From the NCBI RefSeq assembly GCF_900188445.1, contig NZ_FZOR01000018.1:62001-126000 (forward strand): a stretch of 64,000 nt of DNA, given 5' to 3'. The position numbers were made by a program, and so were the translations under genes. The number at the start of each line of letters is the position of its first letter. Positions within the stretch are counted from its first letter, which is position 1. Source of the stretch: Actinomadura meyerae (GTDB lineage Bacteria; Actinomycetota; Actinomycetes; Streptosporangiales; Streptosporangiaceae). Below the pieces are notes generated by a model. The model was not told the origin of the DNA, ran no database searches, and saw nothing but the letters and a program-made list of their open reading frames with translations. Below are positions 1 through 10,374 of the stretch, in pieces.

Positions 1-1407
1 CGCGCCGGGATGCTCGAACTCCAGGATGGCGCGGCGGTCCTCCGGGTCGGCCGGGTCGAGTTTCGACAGGTTGATGTACCCGTGCCGGCCCGACCGCCGG
101 TGGGTGCCCGACAGGAACGGCATGGCGAACGCGCGGCGCGGCAGCGCCTCGAGGTCGCCGTCGGGCAGCAGCCGGTCGACGAGGTCGCGGTCGAGGCCGA
201 AGGCGGACGGGTCGCGGTAGGCGTCGGCGAACTTCGCGGTGGCGTCCCACAGGGCGTCCAGGGTGGCCCTGATGCCCTCCTCGGGGAGGCCCGTGCGCCG
301 CCCGGCCCACCGGACCCAGGCGGCCAGGACGTGAGGGACAGCCTCTTGTTCCGCCGGGGAGAGCAGAACCTTTCTCGGCAGCCAGTCGAGCAGGAACATC
401 TCGCACTTGACCGGCGAGACCCGCAGCGGGCGGCCGAAGTCGTGGGTGCAGCCGTAGTCGATGATCCGGTCCACGCACCGGCTCGCCGCCGAGCGGTCCG
501 ACAGCTCCTCGGCCTCGTCCGAGGCGAGGAACCGGGCCGCGATCGTGGCGCGCCTGTCCCGCCCGTACACCGGCGGCTGGGGCAGCCGCCCGCCGAGCGG
601 CAGGATGCCCACGCGCGCGCGGACGAACGCGTGGTAGGTGGCGAAGGTGTCGCTCACGGGCGGGTCGTCGAGGTCGTCGGTGAGTTCCAGTGCGCTCCGC
701 AGCAGCGCCGCGGTGTCGCGCAGGTCGAGTTCCTCGAACTGCATCAGCGGGTTGTCGCGGCCGTCGCGGCGGCACCGGTCGAGGAGCGCGTCGACCCGGG
801 AGGAGACCCAGGCGTCCCTGACCATGCCGGCGGCCGCCGGTGCCGCGGGGGCGGGGTGGGCGAACGGGTCGCCGGACGGGCGGACGGCCGCGGCCTTGGT
901 GCGGTCGACCACGATGACCAGGGCGTGCCGTTCGGTGCCGCCGTAGGTGTAGGTGCAGATGACGGAGTCCTGGTCGCCGTAGACGTCGCGGGAGACGAAG
1001 CACCCCTCCGGCTCCACCCTCCCCACGCGGTCGGCCCAGCCGGGCCGCGTGACACCGGCCGCCATCAGCTCCCGGGCCGCGCGCTCGGCCTTGGCCGCCT
1101 GCCGGGGCGTGCCCATGTGGGCCATCCCGGTCAGCAGCGCCAGCGCGGCGGGGGTGGCGGCGGCACCGGCGTAGTCGACCAGCGCCTCGCCGATGAGCTC
1201 CTCGACGTCGCCGTCGGGCAGCCGGTGCCCCCACCAGGAACCGAGGATCTCGCTGACGATCAGTTCCGCGTCCAGGGGGCTGCGCACGGCGAGGAGCTCG
1301 CGCGCGTGCTGCAGCATGCCGTCGAAGATGGCCGAGACCTCGTCCGGGGGGATGTGGCCGTCCCGGGCCGGGTCCTCGGAGGGGCGGTTGCGGCTACGGG
1401 GACTCAC
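1..1407 (-). CDS. Hypothetical actinobacterial protein, C-terminus cut by window edge
   Basis: A GTG start at 1407 opens a frame that stays open for exactly 469 codons to base 1, so the C-terminus lies outside the window. An AGG-rich ribosome site sits just upstream. The product looks soluble and mostly helical, with no signal peptide or membrane segment. A Cys/Tyr-rich stretch near residues 142-155 and a motif reading RIIDYGCTHDFGRP near residue 330 stand out. I do not recognise the family, and no catalytic motif is obvious. The very long frame on the other strand over the same bases is a high-GC shadow. Codon use here (third positions nearly all G/C) supports this strand. Confidence 0.75.
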   Translation of the reverse strand, partial: MSPRSRNRPSEDPARDGHIPPDEVSAIFDGMLQHARELLAVRSPLDAELIVSEILGSWWGHRLPDGDVEELIGEALVDYAGAAATPAALALLTGMAHMGTPRQAAKAERAARELMAAGVTRPGWADRVGRVEPEGCFVSRDVYGDQDSVICTYTYGGTERHALVIVVDRTKAAAVRPSGDPFAHPAPAAPAAAGMVRDAWVSSRVDALLDRCRRDGRDNPLMQFEELDLRDTAALLRSALELTDDLDDPPVSDTFATYHAFVRARVGILPLGGRLPQPPVYGRDRRATIAARFLASDEAEELSDRSAASRCVDRIIDYGCTHDFGRPLRVSPVKCEMFLLDWLPRKVLLSPAEQEAVPHVLAAWVRWAGRRTGLPEEGIRATLDALWDATAKFADAYRDPSAFGLDRDLVDRLLPDGDLEALPRRAFAMPFLSGTHRRSGRHGYINLSKLDPADPEDRRAILEFEHPGA

Positions 1408-1486
1408 CCCCCTAGCCTCTCAAATCGCGCGTACACGATGGCCCGGACACGGCCGAATACCGGACGGGATCCGCGCCCGGCCCCGT

Positions 1487-1540
1487 GCCGTCTCTCCCCC
1501 CCCGCGCCGTCTCTCCCCCCCGGGCCGTCTCCCCCGGGCC
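1487..1540. repeat. Short C-rich tandem repeat
   Basis: Three degenerate copies of a GCCGTCTCTCCCCCC-like unit start at 1487, 1506 and 1524, in the gap between two minus-strand genes. The copies end in C runs of differing length, which suggests slippage. No gene or clear terminator is visible here. Confidence 0.6.
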
Positions 1541-1562
1541 GCTCAGCCGTCCGCCGGACTGC

Positions 1563-1808
1563 TCAGCCGTCGGCCCCGCCCGAGGCCCGCCCGGACGGCG
1601 GCTCCGACTTCAGGACGCCGGTGAGATGCTCGCGCGCCATCCGCTCCACCCTGTCGGGCGTGGCGTCCAGGCCCAGGTGGTCCATGCATGCCCGGACGTC
1701 GTCCACGCACCGCCGGACCGCGTCCGAGGGGAAGGTGGTGAACTCGTCGCACAGGCGCCGTGCGAGCGCTTCGCGGGTCTCGATTTGGTGATCGGTCAGT
1801 GCAGGCAT
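1563..1808 (-). CDS. Small three-helix-bundle protein (81 aa)
   Basis: The ATG at 1808 is preceded by GGAGG about ten bases upstream, which favours it over a longer upstream extension of low-quality sequence. The 81-residue product is predicted helical: a first amphipathic helix (about residues 5-22), a second containing a DAVRRCVDDVR motif, and a third near residues 54-66, followed by a Gly/Ser-rich tail. This resembles the small actinobacterial three-helix-bundle dimerization proteins (DUF3562-like), but that match is from memory. Two cysteines lie in or near the helices. Its role is unknown. It stands alone on the minus strand. Confidence 0.6.
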   Translation of the reverse strand: MPALTDHQIETREALARRLCDEFTTFPSDAVRRCVDDVRACMDHLGLDATPDRVERMAREHLTGVLKSEPPSGRASGGADG

Positions 1809-1994
1809 CTTGCGCACACCTCCGCGCACGGGGTTCCGGCAGGCGGGGACGCCGCCGGCCGAGGCGAAGCGCGGCACGGACCGGCCCCGGCGGGGGGATT
1901 CCGTGGAAACCCCGCCTCGATGTCCCATTCCAGCGCTTTCACGGGAAGAGTCAAGACATGCGGGGGGTGGCGTTCGGCAAATTCTGGACGGCTC

Positions 1995-2735
1995 TCAGGA
2001 GCCCTCCCGGTGCCGCCCGTCCGCTCCGGCGCCCTGCCTCCCGTCCGATGCCCGGTCGGTCTGGTGGCGTGCCGCCCATCCGGCGTGGTGGCGTGCCGCC
2101 CAGCCGCGGTCGACCCGCCCGGTCAGCATCCCGGTGAGCGCGTCGCGGTCCCGCAGCGCCTCCCACAGGTGCCCGGCCGTGACCAGGACGACGACGAGGA
2201 AGAGCCAGTCGTGGACGAACGTGGCGCCCGTCCGCCACCGGTCGCCCCACGGGTCCGGGAACGTCATGATCTCGCCGGTGCCGAGCATGACGAGGATCGC
2301 GCCCGCGGTGAACGCCGCGTTGAGCTTCTGCCCGGCGTTGAACTTGCCCACCGGCAGGATCCCCCGCCCGCCCCGCACGGCCCTCCGGTCGCCGCGCCTG
2401 AGCCATTCCCAGTCGTGCGGAGCGAATCTGTTCAGCCGCCCGAGGTCGGCCCTGAACGCACGGGACAGCAGACCCAGCACGATCGGCACCGGCAACGCGA
2501 ACCCGCACCACACGTGGACGGTCTTGACCATCTCCCTGCGGCCCACCAGCGTCGACAGCATCGGCAGGTAGAGCAGCGCGGCCGTCACCAGGCAGGCGAG
2601 CATCAGGAGCGCGGTCGCGTGGTGGATCGACCGCTCCGCCCGCGTGAACCGCAGCAGCCAACGCGACGCCCCCGCGTCCCGGGCCCCCTCGTCCGCGCGC
2701 GTGTCAGGTCGGGGCATGTCAGGTAGGGGCATCAT
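1995..2735 (-). CDS. Cytochrome b (FdnI/b561-like) membrane subunit
   Basis: This 246-residue integral membrane protein probably passes electrons between the quinone pool and the periplasmic-side molybdoenzyme encoded just upstream. Four hydrophobic segments lie near residues 40-60, 74-92, 138-155 and 172-190. Histidines 38/39, 74, 175 and 189 sit at membrane edges where this cytochrome b family places its haem ligands. The start overlaps the end of the oxidoreductase gene by 17 bases, so translation is probably coupled. The C-terminal tail is hydrophilic, Arg/Gly-rich and contains a duplicated GWAARH motif. The exact electron donor or acceptor cannot be read from the sequence. Confidence 0.8.
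   Translation of the reverse strand: MMPLPDMPRPDTRADEGARDAGASRWLLRFTRAERSIHHATALLMLACLVTAALLYLPMLSTLVGRREMVKTVHVWCGFALPVPIVLGLLSRAFRADLGRLNRFAPHDWEWLRRGDRRAVRGGRGILPVGKFNAGQKLNAAFTAGAILVMLGTGEIMTFPDPWGDRWRTGATFVHDWLFLVVVLVTAGHLWEALRDRDALTGMLTGRVDRGWAARHHAGWAARHQTDRASDGRQGAGADGRHREGS
2062..2102. repeat. 17-bp direct repeat inside cytochrome b tail
   Basis: The 17-base unit TGGTGGCGTGCCGCCCA occurs at 2062-2078 and again at 2086-2102. The 24-base period keeps the reading frame and duplicates GWAARH in the encoded tail. Confidence 0.85.
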
Positions 2736-3426
2736 TACGCCCGTTCGACCGTCCGACCCAGGCGTCCACGTCGTAACCGAGGTTCTCCCAGTAGCCGGGC
2801 TTGACCTTGTCGGTCAGTTCGATGCCGCTGAGCCACTTCAGCGACTTGTAGCCGTACATGGGCGCCACATAGAGGCGCGTCGGGCCGCCGTGATCGTGGG
2901 TCACCGGCTTGCCGTCCATCTGGGTCGCCACCAGGACGTCCCTGCGGCGCGCCTGTTCCAGCGTCAGTGACTCGGTGTACACGCCGTCGAACGATGTGAA
3001 CCGGACGGCGCGGGCCTGTGGCGACACACCGACCACGTCCAGCAGGTCGGGCAGGGCGACGCCCACCCAGTGCACGTCCGGCACCCGCCATCCCGTCACG
3101 CACTGGAAGTCGCGGTCAAGGACGGTCTGGGGGAGCCGCGCCAGATCGGCCATCCGGAACGCCTGCGGCTTGGCGACGAGACCACTAACGGTCACGCGAT
3201 GGGTCGCCGCGCTGTGCCGCTTCACACCGCTCGTGACGGAGTAGTAGCGGAAACCGCCCGCAGCCGGGAGAACGTCCCCGATGGGACCGACCGGCGCCAG
3301 CGTCCGGCTCACCTTGTCCTGGACGGATGCCCCCACGGCGACCCCCGCCGCGCCGAGGCCGAGCATCCCCAGCACGACACGCCGCCCGACCGGGCTGCCC
3401 TGTGTCCGCTCCTGCTCGCTCACCAC
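2719..3426 (-). CDS. Tat-exported molybdopterin-dependent oxidoreductase (sulfite oxidase/YedY-like)
   Basis: The 235-residue product begins with a hydrophobic signal carrying Arg-Arg at residues 15-16 (GRRVVLGMLG), consistent with Tat export of a folded cofactor enzyme. The mature part matches the sulfite-oxidase molybdopterin fold. Cys109 in DFQCVTGW is the expected molybdenum ligand, and a DHGGP motif near residue 178 fits cofactor binding. The pairing with an overlapping cytochrome b gene resembles MsrPQ-like two-gene reductases, although the partner here is b561/FdnI-like rather than MsrQ. The substrate is unknown. The start is a GTG at 3426, followed immediately by a second GTG. Confidence 0.85.
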   Translation of the reverse strand: MVSEQERTQGSPVGRRVVLGMLGLGAAGVAVGASVQDKVSRTLAPVGPIGDVLPAAGGFRYYSVTSGVKRHSAATHRVTVSGLVAKPQAFRMADLARLPQTVLDRDFQCVTGWRVPDVHWVGVALPDLLDVVGVSPQARAVRFTSFDGVYTESLTLEQARRRDVLVATQMDGKPVTHDHGGPTRLYVAPMYGYKSLKWLSGIELTDKVKPGYWENLGYDVDAWVGRSNGRNDAPT

Positions 3427-3517
3427 TTCATTCGAGCACCGTCCGGTCGCACCTGCCAGGGGTGGGCCGGACCCGTAAGACTTCTGACAGATCTCAGGGC
3501 GGCCCCAAGCCGCGCCC

Positions 3518-3529
3518 TAAGCTGGAGGC
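3518..3529 (+). promoter_or_regulatory. Candidate -10 element with short or absent leader
   Basis: TAAGCT at 3518-3523 lies six bases before the ATG at 3530, which would place the transcript start at the start codon. The intervening GGAGGC could instead act as a ribosome site on a longer transcript. Confidence 0.4.
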
Positions 3530-4111
3530 ATGGCCACGAAGGTTCAACTCGCACAGCGTCCGGAAGCCGACGAGCTGCTCGGACGCAGCCCGCTGGCGGC
3601 GCTGGTGGGCATGCTGCTCGACCAGCAGATCCCGATGGAGTGGGCCTTCTCCGGCCCTTACACCATCGCGCAGCGCCTCGGCTCCGACGACCTCGACGCG
3701 CACGAGATCGCCGCCTACGACCCGGAGCGGTTCGCCGCGCTGCTGTCGGAGAAGCCCGCCGTGCACCGCTACCCCGGCTCGATGGCCAAGCGCGTCCAGC
3801 AGCTGTGCCAGTACCTCGTGGACAACTACGACGGGGACGCCGAGAACGTGTGGAAGGGCGTCGACAGCGGCAAGGAGCTGTTCAAGCGCCTCAACGGCCT
3901 GCCGGGGTTCGGCAAGCAGAAGGCGCAGATCTTCCTGGCGCTGCTGGGCAAGCAGTACGGCGTCCGGCCGGAGGGCTGGCGCGAGGCCGCCGGCGCCTAC
4001 GGCGAGGAGGGCTCGCACCGCTCCGTCGCCGACATCACCGGCCCGGGGTCGCTGGCCCAGGTGAGGGCCTTCAAGCAGGAGCAGAAGGCCGCCGCCAAGG
4101 CCGCCAAGTAG
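3530..4111 (+). CDS. HhH-GPD-type base excision repair protein
   Basis: The 193-residue product matches the actinobacterial HhH-GPD glycosylase-like family by its overall pattern. The helix-hairpin-helix is visible as LNGLPGFGKQKAQIF around residues 124-138, where it would contact the DNA backbone. A conserved acidic segment, RSVADITGPGSL, follows near residue 165. There is no C-terminal iron-sulfur cysteine cluster of the EndoIII type. The tail is Lys/Ala-rich. The gene is monocistronic and divergent from the molybdoenzyme operon, about 100 bases away. The base substrate is not predictable from sequence. Confidence 0.85.
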   Translation: MATKVQLAQRPEADELLGRSPLAALVGMLLDQQIPMEWAFSGPYTIAQRLGSDDLDAHEIAAYDPERFAALLSEKPAVHRYPGSMAKRVQQLCQYLVDNYDGDAENVWKGVDSGKELFKRLNGLPGFGKQKAQIFLALLGKQYGVRPEGWREAAGAYGEEGSHRSVADITGPGSLAQVRAFKQEQKAAAKAAK

Positions 4112-4465
4112 CCGCTGAGCAGCCGCGCAGTGGTGGCGCAGTGAGGGCGCGGAGCCGGAGACACACCCGGACTGGGGAAGTTGACGCGCGGTGACGCCGG
4201 AGGGCCGTAACATCTCCTACTCGCCGTCCGTCCGGGCCGCCTCGCGCGTCCCGCGCGGCGGTGTCCGAATCCGATGTGTTCGTCCGGGACCGAAGGGACA
4301 ACGATGTTCAGCAGGGGTTCCGTACACGCCGAACCATCGGGATGATGAGTACCTGACTCCGACCGGTGTTGTGATGGAGGCGGGAGCGCTAGCCTGCTCC
4401 CATTCACTCATAGTGATGAAAACTTGCCGCGCGGTACGGGACCCTCTGGGGCGGAGGTGTTGTCC
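4112..4465. other. 354-bp intergenic region upstream of SpoIIE phosphatase
   Basis: No convincing gene is present. It is less GC-rich near its right end. There TCACT-CAT-AGTGA forms a perfect 13-bp palindrome at 4404-4416 that overlaps a CATAGT -10-like sequence, so it is a candidate operator or promoter for the phosphatase gene. No strong terminator hairpin was found for the repair gene upstream. Confidence 0.4.
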
Positions 4466-6670
4466 ATGAGCACCGAGACGTCCGTTCCGCATCCCCGCGT
4501 CTCAGGGGTGGAGGGCAGGCCCATGGATGCGTCCGACGCCGCGCTGTACGCGACCTTGCTGAAGGAAGGCCCGGGCGGCCTGGCGTTCTTCGACCCCGAC
4601 CTGCGCTGCCGCAAGGCCAACGACGCCTTGGGCGCGCTGCTCGGCGTGCCCGTGCAGGAGCTCCTGCGGCAGCGGCCGTCCGAGGTGCTGCCCGAGGCGC
4701 TCGCCGCGGCGTTCGAGACGGCGCTGCGGAAGGTGATCGACGAGGACCGCCCGGTCAGCGACCTGGACCTCGTGGTCCCGGCCGGCGAGGCGCCCGGCGG
4801 CTCCGCGCCCGGCCCGGCGGCCGCCCCGGAAGCGGGTGGCGCGCCGGATGCCGCGCCCGGTGCGGCGCCGGTCGCCGGGCAGGGCGTCGCCACGGCCGTC
4901 GAGGAGCGCATCCTGGCCTGCACGTGGCTGCCCGCCAGGGACGCCGAGGGCGCGCGGACGGGCGTCGTCCTCACCGCCCTGGACGTCACCGAGCGCCGCC
5001 GGGCCGAAGAGGTCATCCGCCGCAAGGAGCAGCGCTACCGCTCGCTCGTGGAGGCCAGCGCCCAGGTGGTGTGGGTCGCCGCCCCGGAGGGCGGCGTCAT
5101 CGACGACGCGCCCGAGTGGCGCGCGATCACCGGGCAGACGCCGGACGACTACGCCGTCGGCGGCTGGCTGGCCGTCGTCCACCCCGAGGACCGCCCCCGC
5201 ATCGAGTCCGTGTGGCGGGAGTGCGTCGAGGAGAACCGGGTCTTCGAGACCAACTACCGCATCCGCACCAAGAGCGGTACGTACCGGCACTTCGACGTCC
5301 GCGCCGTGCCGATCTGGCAGGGCGACACGGTCATCGAGTGGGTCGGCGCCAACACCGACGTGACCGGCCAGCGCGAGGCCGAGGAGATGCGCGGCAGGCT
5401 GACCGAGCAGCTGTCGGCGGCCGCGCTGCGCACCGCGCGCCTGCAGCAGGCCACCTCGATGCTGGCCGAGGCCCTGACCGTCTCCCAGGTCGTCCAGGTC
5501 ATCACCGAGGTCGGACGGTCCGCCATAGGCGCCGACTACTCGGCCGTTGCGCTGCTGGACGACGACAAGCTGCGCCTCAGCATCGTGGCGCCGTCCCAGC
5601 CGGGTTCGGAGGGCGAGACCGGCTCCCCGTCCCGCGACGACATCAAGGTCAGCGACCAGACCGTGATGTCGGTGGCGGTGCGCGAGAGCCGGCCGTTCCT
5701 GGCCGAGCACCCCGACAGCCTGCGCCTGCAGCTCGGCCACGGCGAGCGCGACCTGTTCGCCCAGCACACCGGCGAGCGCGCCTGGGTGGGTCTGCCGCTG
5801 CTGGCCGCGGGCGCCCCGATCGGCGCGCTCCGCTTCTCCTTCACCCGGCCCAGGGAGATCACCGAGGAGGAGCGGGTCTTCCTGGAGGCCCTCGCCGGGC
5901 AGTGCGCCCTCGCCGTCGAGCGGGCCCTGCTGTTCGAGCGCGAGCACCGCACCGCCGAGGAGCTCCAGCGCAGCCTCCTGCCGAGCGACCTCCCGCAGCT
6001 GCCGAGCATGGTGCTGGCGGCCCGCTACAACCCCGCCACCCGCCACGTCCAGGTCGGCGGCGACTGGTACGACGTGTTCCGGCTGCCCGACCGCCGGCTC
6101 GCCGTCGCCGTCGGCGACGTCATGGGCAAGGGCGTGCTCGCCGCGGCCGGAATGGGACGCGTCCGCAACGCCCTGCGCGCGCTCGCGCTGAACGACCCGC
6201 GCCCCGCCGCGGTCCTGGCCGGCCTCGACCGGCTGTTCAGCGCCACCGAGGACGAGGAGCAGTTCACCACGGTCGCCTACGTGGTCATCGACCCCGAGAC
6301 CGGGCAGGGCGAGTTCAGCAACGCGGGCCACCCGCCGCCCCTGCTGATCTCCCAGGACTCGCCCGCGCGCGTCAGCTCGCTGGAGCCCGGCACGCCGCTC
6401 GGCTGGCCCAGCCAGCGGCAGCAGACAAGTTTTTCCATCGAGACCGGCAACACTGTGGTCTTCTATTCCGATGGACTTGTGGAGAACCGTAGGCGTGGGG
6501 TGGACGCCGGGCTGGACGAGCTTGTCGCCGTGGCCGCGGACGCCCCACCTGAAGTGGTAGGAGATCCCGAAAGACTCGTCGACTTCCTGGTCGATCGGAT
6601 GCTTGCCGGATACGAGCAGGTGGACGATGTGACCGTGCTCGCCCTGCACGTCCCGCCCGAGCCCGCGTGA
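4466..6670 (+). CDS. PAS-PAS-GAF-SpoIIE (PP2C) serine phosphatase
   Basis: This is a 734-residue cytoplasmic signalling phosphatase of the type that dephosphorylates anti-anti-sigma factors. The ATG at 4466 has GGAGG eight bases upstream and is preferred over a TTG 42 bases earlier. The first PAS domain (about 26-178) is interrupted by an Ala/Pro/Gly-rich insert (107-141). A second PAS/PAC (about 190-310) carries WRAITGQTPDDY. A GAF domain follows (about 345-490), then SpoIIE/PP2C (about 520-730) with GGDWYDVF, VGDVMGKG, AGHPPPLL and DDVTVL metal-site motifs. No kinase domain or transmembrane segment is present. It lies just upstream of the principal sigma factor but has its own intergenic region. 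Confidence 0.92.
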   Translation: MSTETSVPHPRVSGVEGRPMDASDAALYATLLKEGPGGLAFFDPDLRCRKANDALGALLGVPVQELLRQRPSEVLPEALAAAFETALRKVIDEDRPVSDLDLVVPAGEAPGGSAPGPAAAPEAGGAPDAAPGAAPVAGQGVATAVEERILACTWLPARDAEGARTGVVLTALDVTERRRAEEVIRRKEQRYRSLVEASAQVVWVAAPEGGVIDDAPEWRAITGQTPDDYAVGGWLAVVHPEDRPRIESVWRECVEENRVFETNYRIRTKSGTYRHFDVRAVPIWQGDTVIEWVGANTDVTGQREAEEMRGRLTEQLSAAALRTARLQQATSMLAEALTVSQVVQVITEVGRSAIGADYSAVALLDDDKLRLSIVAPSQPGSEGETGSPSRDDIKVSDQTVMSVAVRESRPFLAEHPDSLRLQLGHGERDLFAQHTGERAWVGLPLLAAGAPIGALRFSFTRPREITEEERVFLEALAGQCALAVERALLFEREHRTAEELQRSLLPSDLPQLPSMVLAARYNPATRHVQVGGDWYDVFRLPDRRLAVAVGDVMGKGVLAAAGMGRVRNALRALALNDPRPAAVLAGLDRLFSATEDEEQFTTVAYVVIDPETGQGEFSNAGHPPPLLISQDSPARVSSLEPGTPLGWPSQRQQTSFSIETGNTVVFYSDGLVENRRRGVDAGLDELVAVAADAPPEVVGDPERLVDFLVDRMLAGYEQVDDVTVLALHVPPEPA

Positions 6671-6921
6671 AACCGCCTGAGACCGCGTCCCGACGGAGCA
6701 GCACGTTCGAAGGACCGTCCCGCGCCCTCTAAGGTGGAGTGTTACCGGGTAGGACTTCAGGGCGGAATGCGCAGCAGTGCCAGAATGCTTGACCCAGACA
6801 GAGCGGGTACGCTGCGGTCCCGCACCGGTGGTCCGCTCCGTGTGTGGTCCCACCCAGTGTGAGGCCGGGCCCGTCAGGGCACTTGGGTCAACCAAGCCAC
6901 ACGTTCGTTCGAGAGGTATTT
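6671..6921 (+). other. Leader/promoter region of the principal sigma factor gene
   Basis: A 251-bp gap without a gene. CTTGG-GTCAA-CCAAG forms a short hairpin at 6882-6896, just before the ribosome site GAGAGG (6911-6916). A TTGACC at 6789 and a TACGCT at 6808 are promoter-like but only 13 bases apart, so I do not pair them. The region probably holds the sigma gene promoters. Confidence 0.4.
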
Positions 6922-8574
<1,653 letters not shown>

Positions 8575-8599
8575 TCCGCCCGGCATCCGATCGCAGGTG

Positions 8600-8636
8600 A
8601 GCAGGGCCCCGCGCGCACACGCGCCGGGGCCCTGCT
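8600..8636. terminator. Intrinsic-type hairpin after hrdB
   Basis: A perfect 12-bp stem (AGCAGGGCCCCG at 8600-8611 paired with 8625-8636) encloses a 13-base loop. It lies between convergent hrdB and yaaA and can serve both strands. There is no long T tract, as is usual at this GC content. Confidence 0.85.
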
Positions 8637-8690
8637 CCCTTCATGCCCCCTTGCGAGGGGCGTGACGGCCGTGAGGTAGGCGCCGGGGCG

Positions 8691-9434
8691 TCAGTCGTGC
8701 AGGACGACGTCGAGATTCGCGCCGTTCAGCTCGGCGGTGTGGCCGAGATCGGCCACGGCCTTGAGCAGCTCGCCGGGGGTGCGCGGCGCGGCGCCAGCCT
8801 CGATGAGGTCGTGGGCGATCTTCCCGCGGGTCGCCTTGGCCATGTGGCTCACGACCGTCCGCTCGGGGACGCCGCCGGTGACGCGCTCCCGGAAAACGCG
8901 GACGGCGACCGCCGGCTGCGGCGCCTTCCACGCGGCCGCGTACGGCCCGGAGCGCATGTCGACGACCAGGTCGTCCTCCAGGCGCAGCGCCTTGGTCATC
9001 GCCGGGCGCCAGAGCGTCCCCAGACGGCCCGTGGGCGGCAGGGACACCCCCATGCTGAGCCGGTAGGGCGGGACGCGGTCGGTGAGCCTCAGCGCGCCCC
9101 ACAGCCCCGAGAAGACGATGATCTGCGCGGCGGCCGCGTCGGGGTCGAGGCCGGGGAGGCCGAGGTTGTCGTAGAGGACGCCGGTGTAGAGCCGCGCGGC
9201 GGGGAGCGTGGGCGCCTCCCGCAGTGCCTTGTTCCGGGCCAGCGCCTCGTCCGCCTGGCCGGCGGGCAGCCCGAGCACGTCGGCCGCGTCGCGCCGCCGG
9301 CACGCCTTGGTGAGGCCCGCGAGGACGCGCTTCCGCGTCGGAGTGAGCCCGGGGAAGCTCAGCGAGGCCAGGTCGAGGGGCGGACCGTCCCCGTCGGTAG
9401 CCTTCTTCTCCGACGGCGGCAGCAGGATGTGCAC
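8691..9434 (-). CDS. yaaA: YaaA family peroxide stress protein
   Basis: The 247-residue product starts MHILLPPSEKK, the family's conserved N-terminus (PPSEK), from a GTG at 9434 behind a GGGGG ribosome site. The frame remains open far upstream, but that extension is shadow sequence over the divergent acetyltransferase. Further family motifs include LYTGVLYDNLGL, IVFSGLWGALR and a VVSHMAKATRGKIAHDL segment near the C-terminus. In E. coli YaaA limits intracellular iron and DNA damage during peroxide stress. Its biochemical activity in actinomycetes is not established here. The gene is divergent from a GNAT gene only 23 bases away, so the two probably share a compact promoter region. Confidence 0.9.
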   Translation of the reverse strand: MHILLPPSEKKATDGDGPPLDLASLSFPGLTPTRKRVLAGLTKACRRRDAADVLGLPAGQADEALARNKALREAPTLPAARLYTGVLYDNLGLPGLDPDAAAAQIIVFSGLWGALRLTDRVPPYRLSMGVSLPPTGRLGTLWRPAMTKALRLEDDLVVDMRSGPYAAAWKAPQPAVAVRVFRERVTGGVPERTVVSHMAKATRGKIAHDLIEAGAAPRTPGELLKAVADLGHTAELNGANLDVVLHD

Positions 9435-9457
9435 GATCCCCCCGAAAGCGGTGACAG

Positions 9458-10192
9458 ATGGCGGAGTGGTCTCTGGAGGCCCGGCTGGGCGAACTCGTCG
9501 CCGAGGCGTGGCCGGCGCCTTCCAGCCAGGATATTGGCGGCTGGATGCTGCGCCATGCGGAAGGCGTGACCAAGCGGGCCAACTCCGTCCTGCCCTTGGC
9601 AGACCCGGGGGATGTGGGCCTGGCCGTAGAAGCGGCCGAGCGCTTCTACGGTGCGCTGGGGTTGCCGACCGTGTTCTCCATGGACGCCCAAGCGCGACCC
9701 GAGGGGCTCGACGGCTTCCTGGAGGGACGGGGCTACGAGTTGGTCGATCCGACCATCGCGATGGCCGCCGACCTGACGGCTCCTCGTGGCCGAGGCGGGG
9801 TCGAGATGGCGGAGTCGCCGTCCCGGGAGTGGCTCGACCTGTGGTGGTCGGTGGACGGCCGGTACGACCACCAGTTGCCGATGGCAGAAAAGATCCTGAC
9901 CGGTGTACGCGCCGGGTACGCGTCCCTGGACGGCCTCGCCGTCGGGCGCGGCGTCCCACAGGGGGAGTGGTTCGGCGTCTACGCCATGGCCGTCGCGCCG
10001 GAGGCGCGGAGGCGGGGCTTGGGGCGCCGCGTACTACGGGCCTTGCTGGACTGGGGGCGCGCGCAGGGGTGCGAGCGGGCGTACCTGGTCGTCGTCGAGC
10101 GGAACGCGCCGGCCAGGGCGATGTATGAGGCGGAGGGGTTCGTTCCTGAGGGCGGCTATCACTATCGAGTGAAGAATGTCACTCCGGGGTGA
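9458..10192 (+). CDS. GNAT family N-acetyltransferase
   Basis: The 244-residue protein has its GNAT fold in the C-terminal half. The acetyl-CoA loop is visible as APEARRRGLGRRVLRALL (about 188-205), preceded by the VYAMAV strand and followed by NAPARAMYEAEGFVPEGGYHYR, the usual last strand-helix. The N-terminal half (WMLRHAEGVTKRANSVLP) matches a GNAT N-terminal domain that recurs in small-molecule acetyltransferases, so this is a double-GNAT-like architecture. The acceptor substrate is unknown. It is the only gene of its transcription unit and is divergent from yaaA. Confidence 0.85.
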   Translation: MAEWSLEARLGELVAEAWPAPSSQDIGGWMLRHAEGVTKRANSVLPLADPGDVGLAVEAAERFYGALGLPTVFSMDAQARPEGLDGFLEGRGYELVDPTIAMAADLTAPRGRGGVEMAESPSREWLDLWWSVDGRYDHQLPMAEKILTGVRAGYASLDGLAVGRGVPQGEWFGVYAMAVAPEARRRGLGRRVLRALLDWGRAQGCERAYLVVVERNAPARAMYEAEGFVPEGGYHYRVKNVTPG

Positions 10193-10318
10193 GAACTGTG
10201 TGGATGGAGTGATCCGGGCCATACCCAGAGCCAATTCCGCTACGTTCCGCAATTGTTCAACTACTCTCCGAAGTCACGGCTTCATGGTGCCCCATGACGC
10301 GCCCGAAGGGGGAAATGC

Positions 10319-10353
10319 GAACGGCGGCCACCGTTGGCCGGTGACCGCCGTTC
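10319..10353 (-). terminator. Hairpin terminator of the DUF7455-like gene
   Basis: GAACGGCGG at 10319-10327 pairs with CCGCCGTTC at 10345-10353, with three further base pairs inside after one mismatch. It lies 22 bases downstream of the minus-strand stop at 10375. Confidence 0.7.
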
Positions 10354-10374
10354 CTGGGGTTTCTATGTGGAGAT

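Noticed and set aside
10..1791. Long plus-strand open frame of 593 codons
   Set aside because: It is antisense to the unknown gene at 1-1407 and the small gene at 1563-1808. Its translation is Arg/Val/Gly-rich with no domains, a usual high-GC shadow.
6789..6813. TTGACC plus TACGCT as the hrdB promoter
   Set aside because: The two elements are only 13 bases apart, too close for a sigma-70 promoter.
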